Positions 51,883 through 61,500 of a stretch of DNA of 64,000 nt are shown here, piece by piece. Every line of letters begins with the position of its first letter. Within the stretch, counting starts at the first letter, position 1. Source of the DNA: Flavobacteriia bacterium (GTDB lineage Bacteria > Bacteroidota > Bacteroidia > Flavobacteriales > Flavobacteriaceae); the NCBI GenBank assembly GCA_004293045.1, contig RDXY01000005.1:1-64000 (forward strand). The letters are read 5' to 3'. The notes under the pieces were generated by a model that worked only from the letters and a program-made list of their open reading frames with translations, was not told the origin of the DNA and searched no databases. The position numbers were made by a program, and so were the translations under genes.

Positions 51883-53268
51883 ATGAAAAAATTAAACATA
51901 TTATTAGCAACGGTACTATTTTCAACACTTTTTAGTTGTATTAATAGTGACAATTATGACGCACCAAATTTATCTGGCGAGTGTAGTGATTTATCTGCAA
52001 CTATTACGGTGCCGGCTTTAATTGCTACCTCTACAGCAACATATCAAAAATATGTTCCAAATGATATTATTGAAGCATTTGTAACTTCGAGTGACGAAGG
52101 AGGAAATTTTTATAAATCCATTTCATTAGTATCGGTTGATGGCACGAAAGGTTTTAGTATGCCTATAGACGCTTATAATTTATATACAAAGTATGAGCCA
52201 GGTAGAAAAGTATATGTAAATTTAAAAGACAGATATTTTGTTACAGAAAATGGCGCTATGGTTTTGGGTTCATTATACAATAACGGAACACCAGCTATTT
52301 TAACTGATGATGAAGTAGGTAGAATTTCTGGCGTTGAATATGAAGCAATTATTAAACGTGGCTGTACTAAAGTAAATGAAAATACTTTGGTAAATAGTTT
52401 AACTGTTTTAGCTACATTAAACAATGCTAATTTAAATAAACTTATCGAATTGGATAATGTACAATTTACAGATGCATCAATGGGTAAAAAATATTTTGAT
52501 GCTACTCTAAATAATTTGGGAGGTGCTACAAATCACGAAATTACAGATCAATTTGGAAATAAAATTATTGTAAGAATTTCTGAATTTGCAAACTTTGCAT
52601 CAAAACCAGTTCCAAATAAAAGTGGAAAAATACGTGGTGTATTAACTAAATTCGGAAGTACTTTCCAATTTATGGTTCGTACGGAAAATGATATTATGTT
52701 AACTAATCCAAGATTAACGGTTGATTTTGCTCCTCCAATTGTAGGTTCAGCATTAACTTATGACGCTACTTTAAATGAGCCTTTTACATCATACACTACA
52801 ACAAATCAACAAATATTCCCAAAATATATTAATGATGCTGCAATTGGAACTAGATATTGGCAAGTAAAAACGTTTGGTGGTAATAAATACATTCAAATGA
52901 CTTCTTTTGGAGGAACAGCAGAAGCTAATAGAAGTTTGTTTTTTGTGCCAATAAACCTTACAAGCGCCTCAACAGTTTCATTTAAAACCAAAGCAGGGTT
53001 TGCAAATGGAGCTTGTTTAAAAGTATATTACACTACAAATTATGTAGCAGGTTCTAATATTACAACAGCTACATTGACAAATATCACGTCAAGTTTTACG
53101 ATAGACCCAGGTTTGTCTTCAGGATACCCTACTAATTTTACCGATAGTGGAAATTGGGCTATTCCCGGAACTTTAACAGGTAATGGCTTTTTAGTTTTTG
53201 AATATATTGGAAATGGTAGTGGTGGTGTAACTACCACAATGCAAATAGATGATATAGTAATTAACTAA
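51883..53268 (+). CDS. DUF5689 lipoprotein
   Basis: The 461-residue protein has a lipobox LFSC (Cys19), an OB-like DUF5689 domain at about residues 45-260 (NDIIEAFVTSSDEGGNFYKS, then GRKVYVNLKDRYFV), and a second jelly-roll at the C-terminus (GTRYWQVKTFGGNKYIQMTS onward) that resembles its 204-residue neighbour. DUF5689 proteins are common beside such receptors. It follows the preceding gene after six bases and ends in a strong terminator, closing a three-gene operon. Confidence 0.85.
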   Translation: MKKLNILLATVLFSTLFSCINSDNYDAPNLSGECSDLSATITVPALIATSTATYQKYVPNDIIEAFVTSSDEGGNFYKSISLVSVDGTKGFSMPIDAYNLYTKYEPGRKVYVNLKDRYFVTENGAMVLGSLYNNGTPAILTDDEVGRISGVEYEAIIKRGCTKVNENTLVNSLTVLATLNNANLNKLIELDNVQFTDASMGKKYFDATLNNLGGATNHEITDQFGNKIIVRISEFANFASKPVPNKSGKIRGVLTKFGSTFQFMVRTENDIMLTNPRLTVDFAPPIVGSALTYDATLNEPFTSYTTTNQQIFPKYINDAAIGTRYWQVKTFGGNKYIQMTSFGGTAEANRSLFFVPINLTSASTVSFKTKAGFANGACLKVYYTTNYVAGSNITTATLTNITSSFTIDPGLSSGYPTNFTDSGNWAIPGTLTGNGFLVFEYIGNGSGGVTTTMQIDDIVIN

Positions 53269-53284
53269 TTCAAATAATATTCAT

Positions 53285-53322
53285 AAAAAATGCCTTCTTA
53301 AATTTAAGAAGGCATTTTTTTT
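53285..53322. terminator. Bidirectional terminator between the DUF5689 gene and polA
   Basis: AAATGCCTTCTTAAA and TTTAAGAAGGCATTT form a 15-base stem with A- and T-runs on either side. Confidence 0.93.
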
Positions 53323-53344
53323 AAACCCAACAGGTTAAAAAAAA

Positions 53345-56179
53345 TTAATGTGCTTCTAACCAGTTTTTTCCACTGCCAATTTCTACTTCTAACGGAACAA
53401 TCATTTTAAAAGCATTTTCCATTTCGAATTTAATCATCGGTTGAATTTTTTCTAATTCACTGTTATGCACATCAAAAACCAATTCATCATGTACTTGTAA
53501 CAACATTTTGGATTGCCAATTTTCCGATTTTAGTTTTTTATGAATATTTATCATCGCAATTTTAATTATGTCCGCAGCCGAACCTTGAATTGGCGCGTTT
53601 ACGGCATTTCTTTCTGCCCCCCCACGTACTATTGCATTTGCAGAATTTATATCTTTTAAATAACGTCTTCTTCCCGAAATGGTTTCTACATAACCGTTTT
53701 CTCTTGCAAAATCTACTTGCTCTGAAATAAATGATTTCAATTTCGGATAGGTTTTGTAATAGGCGTCAATCAACTCAGCACTTTCTTTACGTGATAAATT
53801 GGTTTGATTGCTCAATCCGAAAGCTGAAACCCCATAAACAATTCCAAAGTTGACGGTTTTGGCGTGACTTCTTTGCTCTTTTGTTACTTCATCTAATGGA
53901 ATATTAAAGACTTTAGCCGCTGTACTTTTATGAATGTCTTCGTTGTTTTTAAACGCAGCAATCATATTTTCTTCACCACACAAAGCAGCAATAATTCGCA
54001 ATTCAATTTGAGAATAATCGGCAGAAACTAAGGTGTAGTTTTCATCTCTGGCAATAAATGCTTTTCTAATTTGTCTTCCTCTTTCGGTACGAATAGGAAT
54101 ATTTTGTAAATTCGGATTATTAGAGCTCAAACGACCTGTCGCAGCAACGGTTTGCATATAATCGGTATGCACGCGTCCTGTTTTTGAATCCACTTGATTG
54201 GGTAATGCATCAATGTAAGTACTTTGTAATTTTACCATTTGACGCCATTCTAAAATGTCTTTTACAATCGGATTGTCATTAGCCAAATAACTCAAAATGT
54301 CTTCCCCAGTAGCGTATTGACCGGTTTTGGTTTTCTTTTGTTTTGCCCCACCAATTTTCATTTTCTCAAACAAAACGTCTCCTAATTGTTTTGGAGAGGC
54401 TAAATTGAACGTTTCGCCAGCGGTTTCGTATATTTTTTGCTCTAAAGCTTTACTTTCAGCCGTCATGTCAATTGACATTTTTTGCAAGAAATCGACATCT
54501 AAGTTAATTCCCTCTTTTTCCATATCGGCCAAAACAGGTACTAACGGAATTTCAATTTCATCATATAATTTTTTCGTACCCACTTTTTCTAAAATAGGTA
54601 AAAAATGATTTTTCAATTGAATGGTAACATCGGCGTCTTCTACCGCATATTCTTTAATTTCATCCAATGGAATATCGCGCATATTACCTTGATTTTTTCC
54701 TTTTTTACCAATTAATTCGGTAATAGATTTTGGTGAATATTTCAAATACGTTTCACTCAATACATCCATATTATGGCGCATATCGGGATTAATCAAATAA
54801 TGCGCTATCATCGTATCGAATAAATTTCCTTTGACTTCAATTCCGTATTGAGAAAGAATTTTTAAATCGTATTTAATATTTTGACCGACTTTTTCGATGT
54901 TTTCATTTTCGAAAAAAGGCTTGAATTTTTCAATTAATACTTGAGCTTCTTCTCTGTTTTCTGGAAATGGCACATAAAATCCTTTTCCTTTTTCCCAAGA
55001 AAAGGCCAAGCCTACTAATTCGGAATTTAAGGCGTCTAAACCTGTGGTTTCTGTATCAAAACATACCGAAGTTTGTTTCAATAAATTTTGCACAAACATT
55101 TTTGTAGGTAAATCGCCTTGTACGTTTTGATAAAAATGTTCCGTATTTTCTAAAGTCGCATAATATGATGTGGTGGTTTCTGTGGCGTCTTCACCATCTG
55201 AAAAACCAAATAAATCATATTGTTCCTCGTTAGATTTTTTTACAATTTGTTTTTTTGGTTCTGTTTGAAAATTGTCATTGTTATTACTATTTTCATTGCC
55301 ATTGTAAAGTTTATCAAACTGTGCTTTCATTTGACGGAATTCTAATTCCATAAATAACGCATCAGTTTTCTCTACATCTGGTGTAGCTAATTCGTAATCT
55401 TTTTCATCAAAAGTTACTGGGCAATCTAGTAAAATTGTAGCTAATTTCTTAGATAATATGCCTTGTGCTTTATTGGCTTCAATTTTGTCTTTTAAGGCAC
55501 CTTTTAATTTATCCGTATTGTCTAAAAGATTTTCCATGGAACCGAATTCGGCCAATAATTTTTTTGCTGTTTTTTCTCCAACACCTGGTAATCCAGGAAT
55601 ATTATCTACGGCATCGCCCATCATTCCTAGATAATCTATAACTTGTAATGGATGTTCTACTTCAAACTTCGCTTGTACCTCAGGAATTCCCCAAATTTCA
55701 ATGTCATTTCCCATTCTGGCGGGACGATACATAAAAATATTTTCCGAAACTAATTGCGCAAAATCCTTATCAGGTGTCACCATAAAGACTTTAAAATTTT
55801 CTTTTTCAGCTTGTTTAGCAATCGTTCCAATTAAATCATCGGCTTCAAAACCTGCTACTTCTATAATTGGAATGTGCATGGCGCGCAATAAATCTTGAAT
55901 ATAAGGTACTGCAATTTTTATGGCTTCTGGTGTGGCATCTCGGTTGGCTTTATATTGTTCAAACATTTCCAAACGAAACGTACTACCTCCTTTATCAAAA
56001 GCCACCGCTAAATGATCTGGTTTTTCTCGTTTAATCACATCCATTAAGGCATTCATAAATCCCATTATGGCAGACGTATCCATGCCTTTAGAGTTAATTC
56101 TTGGGTTTTTTATAAAAGCATAATAGCCTCGAAAAATAAGTGCGTAAGCGTCTAAAAGAAATAAGCGTTTTTGTGACAT
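53345..56179 (-). CDS. polA: DNA polymerase I
   Basis: The 944-residue enzyme (start MSQKRLFLLDAYALIFRG at 56179; the track's earlier start adds 23 unconserved residues) has three domains. The 5' nuclease spans about 1-300 (GLPGVGEKTAKKLL), the 3'-5' exonuclease about 380-560 with an intact FDTETTGLD, and the polymerase about 600-944 with SADYSQIELRI, KTVNFGIVYGVSAFG and QVHDELVFD. Proofreading residues appear to be kept, unlike in several Gram-positive PolA proteins. It is divergent from the metallophosphoesterase gene. Confidence 0.97.
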   Translation of the reverse strand: MSQKRLFLLDAYALIFRGYYAFIKNPRINSKGMDTSAIMGFMNALMDVIKREKPDHLAVAFDKGGSTFRLEMFEQYKANRDATPEAIKIAVPYIQDLLRAMHIPIIEVAGFEADDLIGTIAKQAEKENFKVFMVTPDKDFAQLVSENIFMYRPARMGNDIEIWGIPEVQAKFEVEHPLQVIDYLGMMGDAVDNIPGLPGVGEKTAKKLLAEFGSMENLLDNTDKLKGALKDKIEANKAQGILSKKLATILLDCPVTFDEKDYELATPDVEKTDALFMELEFRQMKAQFDKLYNGNENSNNNDNFQTEPKKQIVKKSNEEQYDLFGFSDGEDATETTTSYYATLENTEHFYQNVQGDLPTKMFVQNLLKQTSVCFDTETTGLDALNSELVGLAFSWEKGKGFYVPFPENREEAQVLIEKFKPFFENENIEKVGQNIKYDLKILSQYGIEVKGNLFDTMIAHYLINPDMRHNMDVLSETYLKYSPKSITELIGKKGKNQGNMRDIPLDEIKEYAVEDADVTIQLKNHFLPILEKVGTKKLYDEIEIPLVPVLADMEKEGINLDVDFLQKMSIDMTAESKALEQKIYETAGETFNLASPKQLGDVLFEKMKIGGAKQKKTKTGQYATGEDILSYLANDNPIVKDILEWRQMVKLQSTYIDALPNQVDSKTGRVHTDYMQTVAATGRLSSNNPNLQNIPIRTERGRQIRKAFIARDENYTLVSADYSQIELRIIAALCGEENMIAAFKNNEDIHKSTAAKVFNIPLDEVTKEQRSHAKTVNFGIVYGVSAFGLSNQTNLSRKESAELIDAYYKTYPKLKSFISEQVDFARENGYVETISGRRRYLKDINSANAIVRGGAERNAVNAPIQGSAADIIKIAMINIHKKLKSENWQSKMLLQVHDELVFDVHNSELEKIQPMIKFEMENAFKMIVPLEVEIGSGKNWLEAH

Positions 56180-56303
56180 AAATGGTTTTTTATCTATTTG
56201 TTTGTAAAAATACAATTCTTTAAATAAAAAATCTTTGTTAAATTTCAATAAATATTTATGTTAATTGTGAACTTGTTAGTTAATTTGTAAAAAATAAAAA
56301 CAA

Positions 56304-57533
56304 ATGAAAGGTTTACTACCACTTCTCATATTACTAATTGTTGAATTTTATTCGTTTCAAGCGGTAAAAACAATTACCAAAAACAAATGGATTTTATTGA
56401 TTTATTTAATCATTTCTATCGTTTTAATGCTTTTTATCGTATATTCTTTCATGAGTTTTGATAGAGGAAAAGGTCAAAATAAAACAAGTTTGTTAGTTAT
56501 TGGTTTGACTTTACTTATTTATGTTCCTAAAATTTTAATTTTTTTAATTTTATTTATAGAAGATGTTTCACGCTTGGTGGAAGCCTCAATTATGAGCTTT
56601 GTGGATGAAAATAGGGAACAATTTTTTAGTCCAAGAAGACGTTTTGTAAGTCAAATTGCCTTAGGAATTGCGACTATTCCTTTTGCGTCTTTACTTTACG
56701 GAATGACTATTGGAAAATATAATTTTAAAGTACTCCGACAACAAATCTTTTTCGACGATTTACCTGAAGAATTTGACGGCACAACAATTACGCAAATTTC
56801 GGATATTCACAGCGGTAGTTTTGACGAAGATACAGATAAAATTAAATATGCGGTAGATTTAATCAACCAACAAAATTCCGATTTATTATTGTTTACAGGT
56901 GATATTGTAAATACACACGCCAAAGAAATGGATCCCTGGATTGATACGTTTAAAGGTTTGTATCAACCAAAATTAGGTAAGTTTTCCATTTTAGGGAATC
57001 ATGATTACGGGAAATATTTCGATTGGGATTCGGAAAAAGAAGAAAATCAAAATTTTGAAGATGTGAAAGGCATTCATGAAAAATTAGATTTTACCTTGTT
57101 ACTGAATGAAAATGTAAAGTTGAAAAAAGGCTCTTCCGAGATTGTGTTGGTTGGTGTAGAAAATTGGGGAGTACATTTTGGCAAAAAAGGAGATTTAAAA
57201 AAGGCGACATTAGGAGTGAAACCTGAAGATTTTAAAATACTTATGAGTCACGATCCAAGTCATTGGGAAAATGAAATTAAAAATCATGAAACTCATTATC
57301 ATTTAACGTTATCGGGTCACACGCATGGTTTGCAATTTGGAATTGAAATTCCGGGTTGGTTCAAATGGAGTCCTGTGCAGTATGTTTACAAACAATGGGC
57401 GGGATTGTATGAAAATGCTGGAAGATATATTTATGTAAATCGGGGTTTTGGCTTTCACGCCTATCCTGGTAGAGTAGGAATTATGCCTGAAATTACCGTA
57501 ATTGAGTTAAAAAAAACCAAAAAAGAGGCGTAA
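56304..57533 (+). CDS. Membrane-anchored metallophosphoesterase
   Basis: The 409-residue protein has four hydrophobic segments in the first 130 residues (LLPLLILLIVEFYSFQAV and others), then a calcineurin-like domain: TQISDIHSGSF, LFTGDIVNTHA, LGNHDYGKYF and LSGHTHGLQFG contain the five metal-binding blocks. It resembles YaeI/LpxG-type phosphoesterases, which can act on lipid-linked diphosphates. The membrane anchor fits a lipid substrate, but this is not proven. A thioredoxin-like gene follows with its own promoter. Confidence 0.88.
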   Translation: MKGLLPLLILLIVEFYSFQAVKTITKNKWILLIYLIISIVLMLFIVYSFMSFDRGKGQNKTSLLVIGLTLLIYVPKILIFLILFIEDVSRLVEASIMSFVDENREQFFSPRRRFVSQIALGIATIPFASLLYGMTIGKYNFKVLRQQIFFDDLPEEFDGTTITQISDIHSGSFDEDTDKIKYAVDLINQQNSDLLLFTGDIVNTHAKEMDPWIDTFKGLYQPKLGKFSILGNHDYGKYFDWDSEKEENQNFEDVKGIHEKLDFTLLLNENVKLKKGSSEIVLVGVENWGVHFGKKGDLKKATLGVKPEDFKILMSHDPSHWENEIKNHETHYHLTLSGHTHGLQFGIEIPGWFKWSPVQYVYKQWAGLYENAGRYIYVNRGFGFHAYPGRVGIMPEITVIELKKTKKEA

Positions 57534-57557
57534 TCGCTTAAAAAATCTGGTTTTTTG

Positions 57558-57587
57558 TTTGATATATTAAAAAAATATATACATTTG
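57558..57587 (+). promoter_or_regulatory. Promoter (TTTG, 18 bases, TACATTTG)
   Basis: TTTG at 57558-57561 and TACATTTG at 57580-57587 are 18 bases apart; the next ATG is 20 bases downstream. Confidence 0.65.
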
Positions 57588-57607
57588 TTTAATAAACAAT
57601 TCGGTCT

Positions 57608-57904
57608 ATGTCGAAATTTGGAGAACTTATAGATGCACAAGTGCCAGTATTAATTGATTTTTTTACAGAATGGCATGAGCAATCAATGATTATGAATGAA
57701 ACAATTCGTCACGTTGCAGCAGCCTTAGGCGACAAAGCAAAAGTGATTAAAATTGATGTAGATAAAAATAAAGAATTAGCGGAAGCACTTCGTATTAAGG
57801 GTCTACCAACTTTTATGATTTATAAAGATGGTCAAATGGTTTGGAGACAAAGTGGTGAATTTGATGCCAATACTTTAATTTCTCTTATTCAAGAACAAGC
57901 TTAG
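57608..57904 (+). CDS. Thioredoxin-fold protein lacking the CxxC pair
   Basis: The 98-residue cytosolic protein aligns with thioredoxin from VPVLIDFFTEW to the cis-Pro loop GLPTFMIYKDGQMVW, but the WCGPC site is replaced by WHEQSM and no Cys remains anywhere. It cannot perform disulfide exchange. A structural, chaperone-like or polymerase-clamp role (as known for T7 polymerase and host thioredoxin) is conceivable. It has a well-formed promoter of its own. The last four bases overlap the convergent deacetylase gene. Confidence 0.85.
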   Translation: MSKFGELIDAQVPVLIDFFTEWHEQSMIMNETIRHVAAALGDKAKVIKIDVDKNKELAEALRIKGLPTFMIYKDGQMVWRQSGEFDANTLISLIQEQA

Positions 57905-58530
57905 GCGATTTTTTCAAAATTAAATCCTTTACGTTTTAATGTTTCAATGGTTTTTTCTAAACTATTGAGTACATTTTCTTTTGCCTTATGGCTATCATGA
58001 AATACAATTATACTTCCAGAAGAAACATTTTGTATTACATTTTCGTAACACATTTCTGCCGAAATACTTGCGTTATAATCTTTACTTACTACATCCCACA
58101 TAATTATTTTATAACCTAATTTTCTTAATTTGTAGGATTGCCACGGTGTAATTTTACCATAAGGCGGTCTGAAAATTTGTGAATTTTGAATGGTAAATTG
58201 TGAATTTAGTTTCATTCTACAAGCTTCTGTATTACTTATGTATATTTTTGTAGGTGTATTCCAACCCTTTAAATGACTATAGGTATGATTTCCTACAGCA
58301 TGCTGTTTGGAAAGAATTTTCTGAACGATTTCTGGGTGTTTTCTAACATTGTCACCAATACAAAAAAAGGTAGCTTTGATGTGATGTTTGTCTAAAATTT
58401 CTAAAACTTTTTCAGTTATTTCAGGCGTTGGTCCGTCATCAAAAGTTAAATAAATAGTATTTTCAGTATTCGGAATATTCCAAACCTGATTGAAAAATAA
58501 GTGTTTTATTATTTTAGGAACTTTTATCAT
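57901..58530 (-). CDS. Polysaccharide deacetylase (NodB domain)
   Basis: The product (209 residues from ATG 58530, MIKVPKIIKHLFFNQ) has the NodB set: TFDDGPTPEITEKVLEIL with the catalytic base, GNHTYSHLKGW with the metal-binding HxxxH, RPPYGKITPW and IVFHDSHK. It probably removes acetyl groups from a cell-wall or surface glycan. The track's start (58575, TTG) runs through the terminator hairpin of the upstream gene and is not credible. Residues about 109-117 (NSQFTIQNS) are encoded by a 7-base repeat tract. Confidence 0.88.
   Translation of the reverse strand: MIKVPKIIKHLFFNQVWNIPNTENTIYLTFDDGPTPEITEKVLEILDKHHIKATFFCIGDNVRKHPEIVQKILSKQHAVGNHTYSHLKGWNTPTKIYISNTEACRMKLNSQFTIQNSQIFRPPYGKITPWQSYKLRKLGYKIIMWDVVSKDYNASISAEMCYENVIQNVSSGSIIVFHDSHKAKENVLNSLEKTIETLKRKGFNFEKIA
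58179..58206. repeat. Heptamer tract inside the deacetylase gene
   Basis: GTGAATT, TTGAATG, GTAAATT, GTGAATT in 7-base register, reading as NSQFTIQNS on the coding strand. Confidence 0.7.
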
Positions 58531-58557
58531 AAAAAAAGCCATTCTATGGAATGGCTT
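58531..58557 (-). terminator. Terminator between the DUF2723 and deacetylase genes
   Basis: AAGCCATTC and GAATGGCTT pair around a 4-base loop. On the minus strand a run of seven T follows, and ATG 58530 comes right after it. Confidence 0.75.
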
Positions 58558-58567
58558 ATGTATTTGT

Positions 58568-61500
58568 TTATTCAATTTCTCTTTTGTATTCGCCCATCAT
58601 ATTGTTAAAATTATTGAATTTTACACGTTGTGAAAAATAAAACTCAAAATCTCCATTTTCCTGAGCTAATAATAATAACGAACGATAAATATCAATTTCT
58701 CTATGAATTTCCCTACGATAAAATGCTTTCTGTTTTTCGGATTGCGAATGAAAGAAAGTTAATTTTTCTTGATATTTTTTAATCAGTTGATTTAAGATTT
58801 TTCTCGCTTCTTCTTTTTTACCAATTTTATAATATCCTTCTGCAAAGGGTTCTACCGTTGTGTAATATTCAAAGTAATCAATTGGCATATTTTTCATAGC
58901 AATTTCAATTACTTTTTTAGCTTTATCAAATTTCTTTTCTTCAATTAAAGCTGTCATTAATCGAGATAAGTTATTTCTATAAGATAGGGCGTTTTTGCGC
59001 GTTTCTGGATCGTGATAAATTTTATCGCTTCCTGCGTTACCCCAAGTCCATTGGTTGATGATTTTGAAGGTTTTTTCTGTGTCAATATAGCCCATATCGT
59101 AAGAATTTCCTTCTTTTAGTTTGGTTCTTACGGGAACTAATTTATACACCATGCCGTCTAACTGAAGGTATTCTTTCATCCAAATATAATCGTCGGCACC
59201 AAAACTTCCTGGAGAGAAATAGATAGGTCGTTTCCAGTTGTTTTCGTTAAAAATATCTAACATTAAAATTCTGTTTTTGTAAATCGCGCCGCCTTTTAAT
59301 TTTAAATTAATTTGTGGCACAATTGAATCGTAATATTTTTTATCTACAACTTTATTTTTGATGATGTTTTGCTTGTCAATTTTAACTTTCAAATGTTCAC
59401 TTGGATAAAAATGTACAAATTGACCGTTTTTCATTTCTCTTTTAGAACAATCGTCTTTTAAGAAATCTAAAGTTAATCCTAAATCCAACGTGTCGGTTGT
59501 TCTTTCGTCAAATAAACAGTAATTTCTTTTGTCGCCCACATATTGATCATGTGTAAACGAAATAGGTACTGCATCTGATTGATTTGATTTGATTTTCATC
59601 TCATCAATATACCAATCTGTAGCTAACAAACTGGTGTTTACAATTCTAACATCCGTTCTGTATCCTTCAATTTCTTGCAAATACCACATTGGGAATGTAT
59701 CATTATCGCCAATGGTAAATAATATAGCATTAGGCTCGCAGGAATCTAAATAGGCTTTTGCCATAGCAACTGCTGTATATTTTCCGCTTCTATCATGGTC
59801 ATCCCAGTTTTCAGTTGCTAATAGTACTGGCGAAGCTAATAAAGTAGTGGCTAAAACGGCTGGAAGTGCTACTTTAGGCGATATATATTTTAAAATATAT
59901 TGATAAATGGCATATATTCCAACGCCAATCCACATCGCAAAAATATAAAACGAACCTACTAGGGCATAATCTCTTTCTCTTGGTTCAAAAGGTCTTTCGT
60001 TTAAGTAAATTTTCAAAACTAAACCGGTGAATAAAAATAAGAGTAATAAAACATAAAACGATTTCCATTCTTTTTGTGCGTGATACACCATTCCGATCAC
60101 CGCTAAAATGAATGGTAAAAAGAAATACGTATTTCTACCTTTATTATTTTTCATATCGGTAGTTAATTCGCTTTGATTATCTAAATGTAAGTTGTCAATA
60201 AAGCGGATGCCACTTAACCAATTTCCTTCTAAACTTTCATAATTTCCTTGTAAATCATTTTGTCTTCCCACAAAATTCCACATTAAATATCGAAAATACA
60301 TGTAGCCAAATTGGTATTCAAACATAAATTTCATATTGTCTGAAAACGATGGTTTTTCAATTGTTAAATAGTCACCATAGTTTTTTAGAAATTCTTCGTA
60401 TTCGTCTAATCCAAGTTTGTTTGATGCAAATTGACTTCTAAAATCAGAAACAATTTCAGTAAATTGACCTAATTTTTCTTCATTCGTTTCGCCAGTTTCT
60501 TCATCATAAAAGGCTTCATGATTTACACTAAATTCTAATGGTTTGGTAAATGTCATGTAATTTTTAGCGTGTTCTTCACTCCAAAGTCTTGGTAAAAACG
60601 CATTGTGTTTAGAATTTGGATTGTGATTGGCGTTTTTATAATTGTTGGTGATAATATATTTACCTGTTTTTTCGTCTCTTTCGTAATTTGGTTTGTCATC
60701 AGAATACGGATTTTCTTCATCAGCCCCAGCATAAGTATTAGAAAATTGAGGGCCATAAAACAACTTGGTTTCTCCGTATTGTTCTCTGTTATAGTAGGCT
60801 AAAACTTCGGCAGCATCACTAGGTTTGTTTTCATTGATATTGATATTAGAATTAGCTCTTACAGGAAGCATGATCCATGTTGAAAATCCAATTAAGATAA
60901 ATAATATGCTTAATAATAGCGTATTAAACTTTACTAATTCTTTTTTCTTGGTATATGTCAAACCATAATAAAAACCAGCTACAATTAGTAAAAAGGCAAT
61001 AATAGTTCCAGAATTAAAAGGCAATCCCATGGAATTTACTGCGAAAATTTCTGTTTTCGCAAAAAATGATAAAGTATAAGGCAATAGAAATTTAAAAATA
61101 AACATCAAAATTGATACTATCACTACATTGGCAATGATAAAGTTTTTAACTGTAATATTTTTTTGAGTTTTAAAGTAATATAGCATTCCAATTGATGGCA
61201 AAGCTAATAAGGCCAAGAAGTGCACCCCAAAAGAAAGTCCAATTACCAATGAAATTAAAATTACCCATTTATTTCCTCTTTCCGTTTCCAGTTCTTCTTC
61301 CCATTTTAGACCCAACCAAAATAATAATGCAATAAATAAAGAAGCCATAGAATATACTTCAGCTTCTACCGCATTGAACCAAAAACTATCTGTAAACGCA
61401 AAGGATAAGGCAGCAATTAATGACGCGCCTAATGTAAGTTTTGATGTTTCATTATTCCATTCAGAAGTAGCTATAACAATTTTTCGTATGATTTTTGAGG

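Noticed and set aside
53345-56248. Longer polA start in the ORF track
   Set aside because: The extra 23 residues are Phe/Lys-rich and not part of the 5' nuclease domain; MSQKRLFLLDAYALIFRG is the conserved start.
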